NCBI GenBank assembly: GCA_026874595.1
Contig: CM049311.1
Coordinates: 35,815,176 to 35,879,175 of the forward strand
Source of the DNA: Sipunculus nudus
Taxonomy: Eukaryota; Annelida; Sipuncula; Golfingiida; Sipunculidae
Direction of reading: 5' to 3'
DNA: 64,000 bases
Position 1 is the first letter of the stretch, and the number at the start of each line of letters is the position of its first letter. Positions 36,528-64,000 of the stretch are shown here, piece after piece. The notes under the pieces were generated by a model. The model was not told the origin of the DNA, did no database searches, and saw only the letters and a program-made list of their open reading frames with translations. A program made the translations under genes and the position numbers.

Positions 36528-36921
36528 ACAGGCTTCAGTGGTCTAAGGGTAGAGCACAGGACTCAAAAGCCAGGAGACTGTGAGTTCAAAACTCAGCCGA
36601 GGAGCAGTGAGATTTTCAGGGTCAGCAGCCATCCAGAGTGAGCGCCCTGCAGGCTTAATGGGAAGACTGTACCCCATAGCTGTGTATCACTCACAAATGA
36701 GTTCGTCTTTGGTAGATTTCTCAGTGTTATGCCCCAGCAGTGGGAACGATTACACACCCAGGACCTGCAGGTGCAGTAGACACCAGGTAGGATATGAAAT
36801 AAATGGCAGGAAGCAAGGGTCACCACAATCTCATGTAGTCCCAGTCCAAATTGGAACTCTGTAGATGTTCATATATATGTACTGAATAAGAGATGGTGAC
36901 CTCCAGCAATAATATTTTAAA
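36528..36921 (+). mobile_element. tRNA-derived SINE, copy 2
   Basis: The head 'ggcttcagtggtctaaggg' supplies an A-box-like segment and 'gtgagttcaaaactc' a B-box-like segment (about 36579-36593). The body shares 'gagcgccctgcagg', 'ttggaactctgtagatgtt' and 'gtgacctccagcaataat' in the same order as 15703-16080. It is more diverged than a recent copy would be. Confidence 0.78.
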
Positions 36922-39900
36922 TGCATTAAACTTTATATAAGGCAAACAAAAATTAATTATATGTTTCTGAGGCACTGCCAACATCACTTTAAAACCCTTT
37001 GTCAAACGTTTTTATTGCCAAAGTGTCATGTGGTATTCTGGTGATGTGCTTAACTGCTACTTAAAAAAAGCTATGACTCCCGCAACATTAAGTTTTTCCT
37101 ATGAATGATACTTTGGCCATTTTACTAAACAAATATACTTCAAAACATTGATAATACCTGTAAAATGTTTGACTAACTAGACCTGTACATCGTTTATGAT
37201 TATCTCATATTTCCCATCGTCCTGGACTATTTTCTTTAACAGGGTTCATAGCTAATGATCGGTTTCCATATAAATTTACACTTATCTTTAAATAAACAAT
37301 TGGAATCGATCAAATGTGATTAAAATGTCACATATTTAGAAGATCATATGGAACTTTTTATAGATTAGACCCATACATTGTTTATTATCTCATATTTTAA
37401 TCATTACATGTCATTCTATGCCAGTGCCCGAGAAATAATTTATGATATTTTACGCTATTTTCACAGTAAAACAAAAAAATAAAAGCCGCCTACCCGCATA
37501 AAAAAAAAATGCCTGAGACAATTATTAATTTCCTTTTGCCTAAAATATATCAGTGATATGTTTTATAGTTTACTGGTTACAGTGCACAGCAGATACAAAA
37601 TCCTCTGGATAAAAATCTTAAGTTCAAGATTAATAAACTGTTAGCCTGATATAAATTTCACCCGCCAATAATCCAGATAAACCATAAGATTTGCTGACAA
37701 AATTTAATAACTGCATACATTTATTTCTTCTGATATTTCTCATTTAATACACAAAATTTCATCACTCTTAGTGGCTGCACCCTCTCTCACTAAATTTCTA
37801 GCTTATTGATGTAAATGACAGTGTTAAGAAACAACAGTGTCTGCAAAAATGACTATTTTATAATTGGGCCTGATATATATATCAGAATACAAGGAAGTCA
37901 TGGTTGCCATGGGGAATGATTTCTTCACAATGTTTCTGGTTTAATTTTACTGTTATTTGAACCCCTGAAGGGATACTGGTATCAGATGTCTAGAAAGCTG
38001 TTTTTATACTACAACTTTGATGAATATCATATTCTTCAATATCAAATTCAACATACAGTATACAGTGCACACTGCACCAGAAAAAAAAAACATATCCAGT
38101 ACCATATTTGATAAGGTATTCAATCTATTTCTGGTGTATATAGTAGGTACTTTTCAAATATGGTATATTCACAGTTATAGAGAATGCACATTAATTAATA
38201 AAATTTTCTTTCTGTTATGTATGCATTACATAAATGGTATATATTGAACTGATAATGCTTGTTGACACCACATTTTATTGTTGACACAGTATTAGATGAT
38301 GTTCATACTACTCCCATATTCACTGAATGCAGCATTGAATAACATTTTATTGCATCTAAGTCACGACCAACAACTTCACCTTATTCATTAGTTTTTTTAT
38401 CGGGGGAAACCACATTGGGGAGGTAGTTTTGATACTTATTCTTGAACATGCTTAAAATGCATGTGTGTACACTACAGGTATTATTTCCACAATGCATTTA
38501 CACAATAAGAAGAACATTTATGCACATGCACTTTAAGTATAAGTGCAAATAGAAAGTATTTCTCTAAAAATTGTCCAGTTTGCAGACAATGGAATATATA
38601 GGTGAGCTGATTATAAATTGATTATGGATCAGTTTCCTCAAACTATTACCAAATATGAAATATACTAGAAATCTTCATTCCAAGGAAAGCAATCCTCTGC
38701 CATCATATTCTCAGGTTCAAGCATGCATTAGTGACTGTACATTTGTGAATATTCTTTGATGACTCCTGAATCTGGATAATGTGCCAGATCCACACCAAAA
38801 TCTAACTTTAGAACCCATTATTGGCTCATTTCTGAAATGCCCTGAAATTTCATGTGCTTCCATCCTTGATTGTGTGAGTTATATTGTGCACAAACACACA
38901 CACATACACAAATGGCGAACAACACATACTCCCTAGGCAGAGGCAATGAAGTGACTCAAAACATTATATTTATATAACACTCTTGAATAATCAAACTGAA
39001 TAAAAAAACTGTTAACAAATCACAGACCAGTCAGACGTACTGCACCAGGTGTACAGCATGCTGGTCTGTGGCTGCAGATTGGGGGGGGGGGGATCAGCTG
39101 AGTGACAGGGGCAGGTGAGGACTGGTCAGTGCAGACCCACTGCTGACCTGGCCTGAAGCAAGTCTTTGGAAGGCTGGACCTCTGATAGTTTTCATTCCCT
39201 GTATGACTGTTTATCCTCCTTCAAAGCTTCACTGTACTGGATTAATTTACCAGATCCAGATTGTGGGGATAAATCAAGATCACACACTTGAGGATTATAT
39301 ATGTGAATCAGGTACCTTATTTTGAGGTAAGAATATGATAGGTGTGTATATTGATTGAGTATTTGTATATAATAATGAGCTGATCTGTTATTTCATTTGG
39401 AGATGTATATTGTGCATTCTGTCAACATGAATACATATAGTACAATCACCTTTCTGTCACCTTACTCAAAACAGCCTCTTCCAGTTAGGCAGTGCTGGGG
39501 CAGGTAGGACTACTTGACTCAGCTGTCAAACTTTAAAATAAAAATTTTTGTTACATTTCAAGGAAACATTTGTTTACATTTCACATGCACATGCTAACAA
39601 AATATTACTTATTAAGTCCTTACGACAAAAACACATTGAAACAATTCTTATGACTTATCCAGTGAACTTGAATGAACTACATTACCCTGTTCATTACATT
39701 TATACCTATGCCTTCTGTGTATTTAGAAGCCACGGTCCATCATGGGGTTCAGATTGATATCTTGTGTGTCTGATTCCAGCCAGTGTGCAGTATTGTTTAT
39801 TTAATAATTTTTCACAATGTTAATTATTTTTATCAGGTTTTCCGAGATGTAATACGTAGAGAAATATATTTTTCATGTAGATGTAAATAGATCATGTAAG

Positions 39901-40993
39901 AAATCTTGCATCTGTTTGAAGTAGTTAAAATAAATCATCTGTGAATGGAAAGACGGTCAAAGAAGTCAGACCCTCACATGCTGCCATCTAGGAAGTGAAG
40001 AGTTAACCACAATTTAATATTTTTACCCTGTGAATTCTAGAACCTGGATCCCAGGTCACGATCATTTGAAGGCGAATAAAGATATTGTAAAGACCTGCCA
40101 TGTGTAAAAAGTGGAAATGTGCTGTACACACACACACATATATACACTAGTGTACAGAATCTGTCATAATTTTATGATCAATCAGCATGTAAAAATCAGA
40201 CTTTAACCAACTGATAATCAGAATTGGTCATTGTTAAGGAGTAGGAAATTCCTGACCATATGCAGACCATTACGTCATCTCAACTTATATGGCCTATCTG
40301 TGTGTGTAGTAACCATAGGTAATCTAGGTTATTAGTAAACAAAGACTTTTCTAGAGTCTGTAGCATGAATTAAATGAACGCATACATTTCCACATCACAT
40401 AGCCTATGTTATTTGCAAAACCTAAATTGTGGCACTGCAAGATCAGTGATCAGATTGTTTTGCACCAACCAACCTATCATTGATTATAATTGATCCTCAG
40501 CCCATCACTAATATACAATTACATATATTTATGTACATACATATATACACAGACATGCATACCTCACCCCCTTCAAGTGTCAGGGGGGATTAATTATTAA
40601 GTTGGTCATGTTATCATGGTGGTATACATTAGATATTTGTACAGAGTCATCAGATTCTGTCTATGACCAAAGGTGCTACTGTCACAGCATGGTAGCCTTG
40701 TCAGTGTAATGCTTAGATAATTGGGCTGCTTAGTAGATGGGAACTGCATGACTTCATTAGAACTATGATTAGTACCTGATATAAATAATTCTGTTATACT
40801 TATCCATATTTCTGCCAGTTTGCTCTTGGTTACAAAAGTCATACTCTGTGTCTCTGACATATATTTCAGACATTACATGTATAATTGATCAGTAATATAT
40901 GTGCCAGCATTACAAAGATTTATTTTTCTTTATTTCCAGCACAAAGATTTTGTTACTTTTTTCCAATATTTAGAGTTTTTGTTTTCCTTGCAG
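36922..40993. other. Unassigned sequence upstream of the first visible RSK exon
   Basis: Probably intron of the RSK gene, given that the first visible exon is internal. No exon was recognised. There are short simple repeats only, such as a G-run near 39080-39090 and a CA run near 40128. Any upstream RSK exon here would be too short and variable to see by eye. Confidence 0.4.
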
Positions 40994-63309
<22,316 letters not shown>

Positions 63310-63334
63310 GTGAGTCTTCTACAAGATTTCTATG

Positions 63335-63890
63335 TGACCTTACTCGCATATTCATTCATTGAATAATCATGAGCTGAGCAATTGAAAGTAACCAATCAAG
63401 TAACCGTTGGCAAAGTAAACAGTCAATCGTCCCACAAGCACAAATTTGCATAAATCAGATCACGTGTAGTCTGCACCAGTACCAGTGTTGGCATGTGTTC
63501 CAGGATATTATTTTATACAAAAGAGACAGTATAAACATTTGTAAGCCAAAGGTTACAGAGTCATTCTGCCAGCTACCTATTGAATAATAATGTCTTACCT
63601 GGCACTTAATTTGATATGAGACAAATAATCCAAAATATGGCCCAACATTTCACAATGACTGCATATATTCAGCACTGGAGAACAGAGATATGGCAATTCG
63701 TGCTGATGACATCAGTCAATGCGACAGCATCAACCTTTGTGACGTCACTGTTGTCTTGTAAAGAGCTCTCACAACCATTGGCATGGAAGGCCTTCTGTGT
63801 GGTAGTGTATTGGGGGTTCATTACCACAATTAGGTCAAAAGGGCGGGGCATAAGGGGTCTGGTGGTGAACTCAGTTGGATCTACTTTAGC
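63335..63890. mobile_element. Second copy of the 3.3-kb MITE-like repeat
   Basis: Same orientation and order as 3317-3861 with many substitutions and small indels. It starts about 25 bp after the exon m donor. The 12-bp inverted ends seen in the first copy are not preserved here. The frames at 63616-63918 and 63669-63953 belong to the repeat. Confidence 0.6.
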
Positions 63891-64000
63891 CACACTGTGC
63901 AGAATCACACTCACATGACTACCACTCTGCTGGCTAGGGTTTGTGGGGGTCAAAATCTACCTCCAACAATGCTCAAATAATTATTCTGGAATTTTAAAGT

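Noticed and set aside
36540..36605. tRNA gene
   Set aside because: A- and B-box-like motifs are present, but stems pair poorly and the body continues as a SINE shared with 15.7 kb.

Overview
The window is animal nuclear DNA. It is AT-rich, intron-rich and dense in repeats, with one recognisable protein gene on the + strand. The gene is a p90 ribosomal S6 kinase (RSK, RPS6KA family). The commonest repeats have the layout of HINEs (non-autonomous Helentrons): a 5' stem-loop, a GTCY-type microsatellite, central tandem units and a 3' palindrome. In bivalves these are known as 'pearl' elements. Together with tRNA-headed SINEs and many small DNA transposons, this suggests a lophotrochozoan, most likely a mollusc. 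That placement is an inference from repeat style.

Layout. 1-31 kb has no recognisable conserved coding exon. It holds HINE family A copies (1-918, 8278-10496, 19904-21919, 22661-23492, 24136-26756), an eight-copy 334-bp satellite (11043-13715), a SINE lodged in a degenerate minisatellite (15600-16960), a hAT-like MITE, a second kind of HINE (18658-19400), and a 3.8-kb inverted-repeat transposon with a perfect 9-bp target duplication (23974-27816). That transposon carries a HINE inside its left arm. 31.7-33.3 kb is a 30-bp minisatellite that leaves long open frames on both strands. 33.3-41 kb is mostly unassigned sequence with a hAT remnant and a second SINE copy.

40,994-63,309 holds thirteen consecutive RSK exons. 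They join without a frame break into 441 codons: a pre-kinase segment, the whole N-terminal AGC kinase domain, the AGC tail with turn and hydrophobic motifs, the linker, and the start of the C-terminal CaMK-type kinase domain. The first coding exon(s) lie upstream and are not securely identified. The remaining C-terminal exons lie beyond the right edge. Introns carry more HINEs, nested MITEs and SINEs.

The best observations concern mobile elements whose boundaries can be proved inside this window. The HINE at 24136-26756 has its empty site in the opposite arm of its host transposon. A Harbinger-like MITE at 46324-46721 has its empty site in a related copy at about 51.2 kb. Two HINE families with unrelated sequence share the same terminal design. 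In the gene, the points to note are a GC-AG intron, a tandemly duplicated 5' splice site, a NAGNAG acceptor, and a HINE 3' end lying against an exon's polypyrimidine tract.
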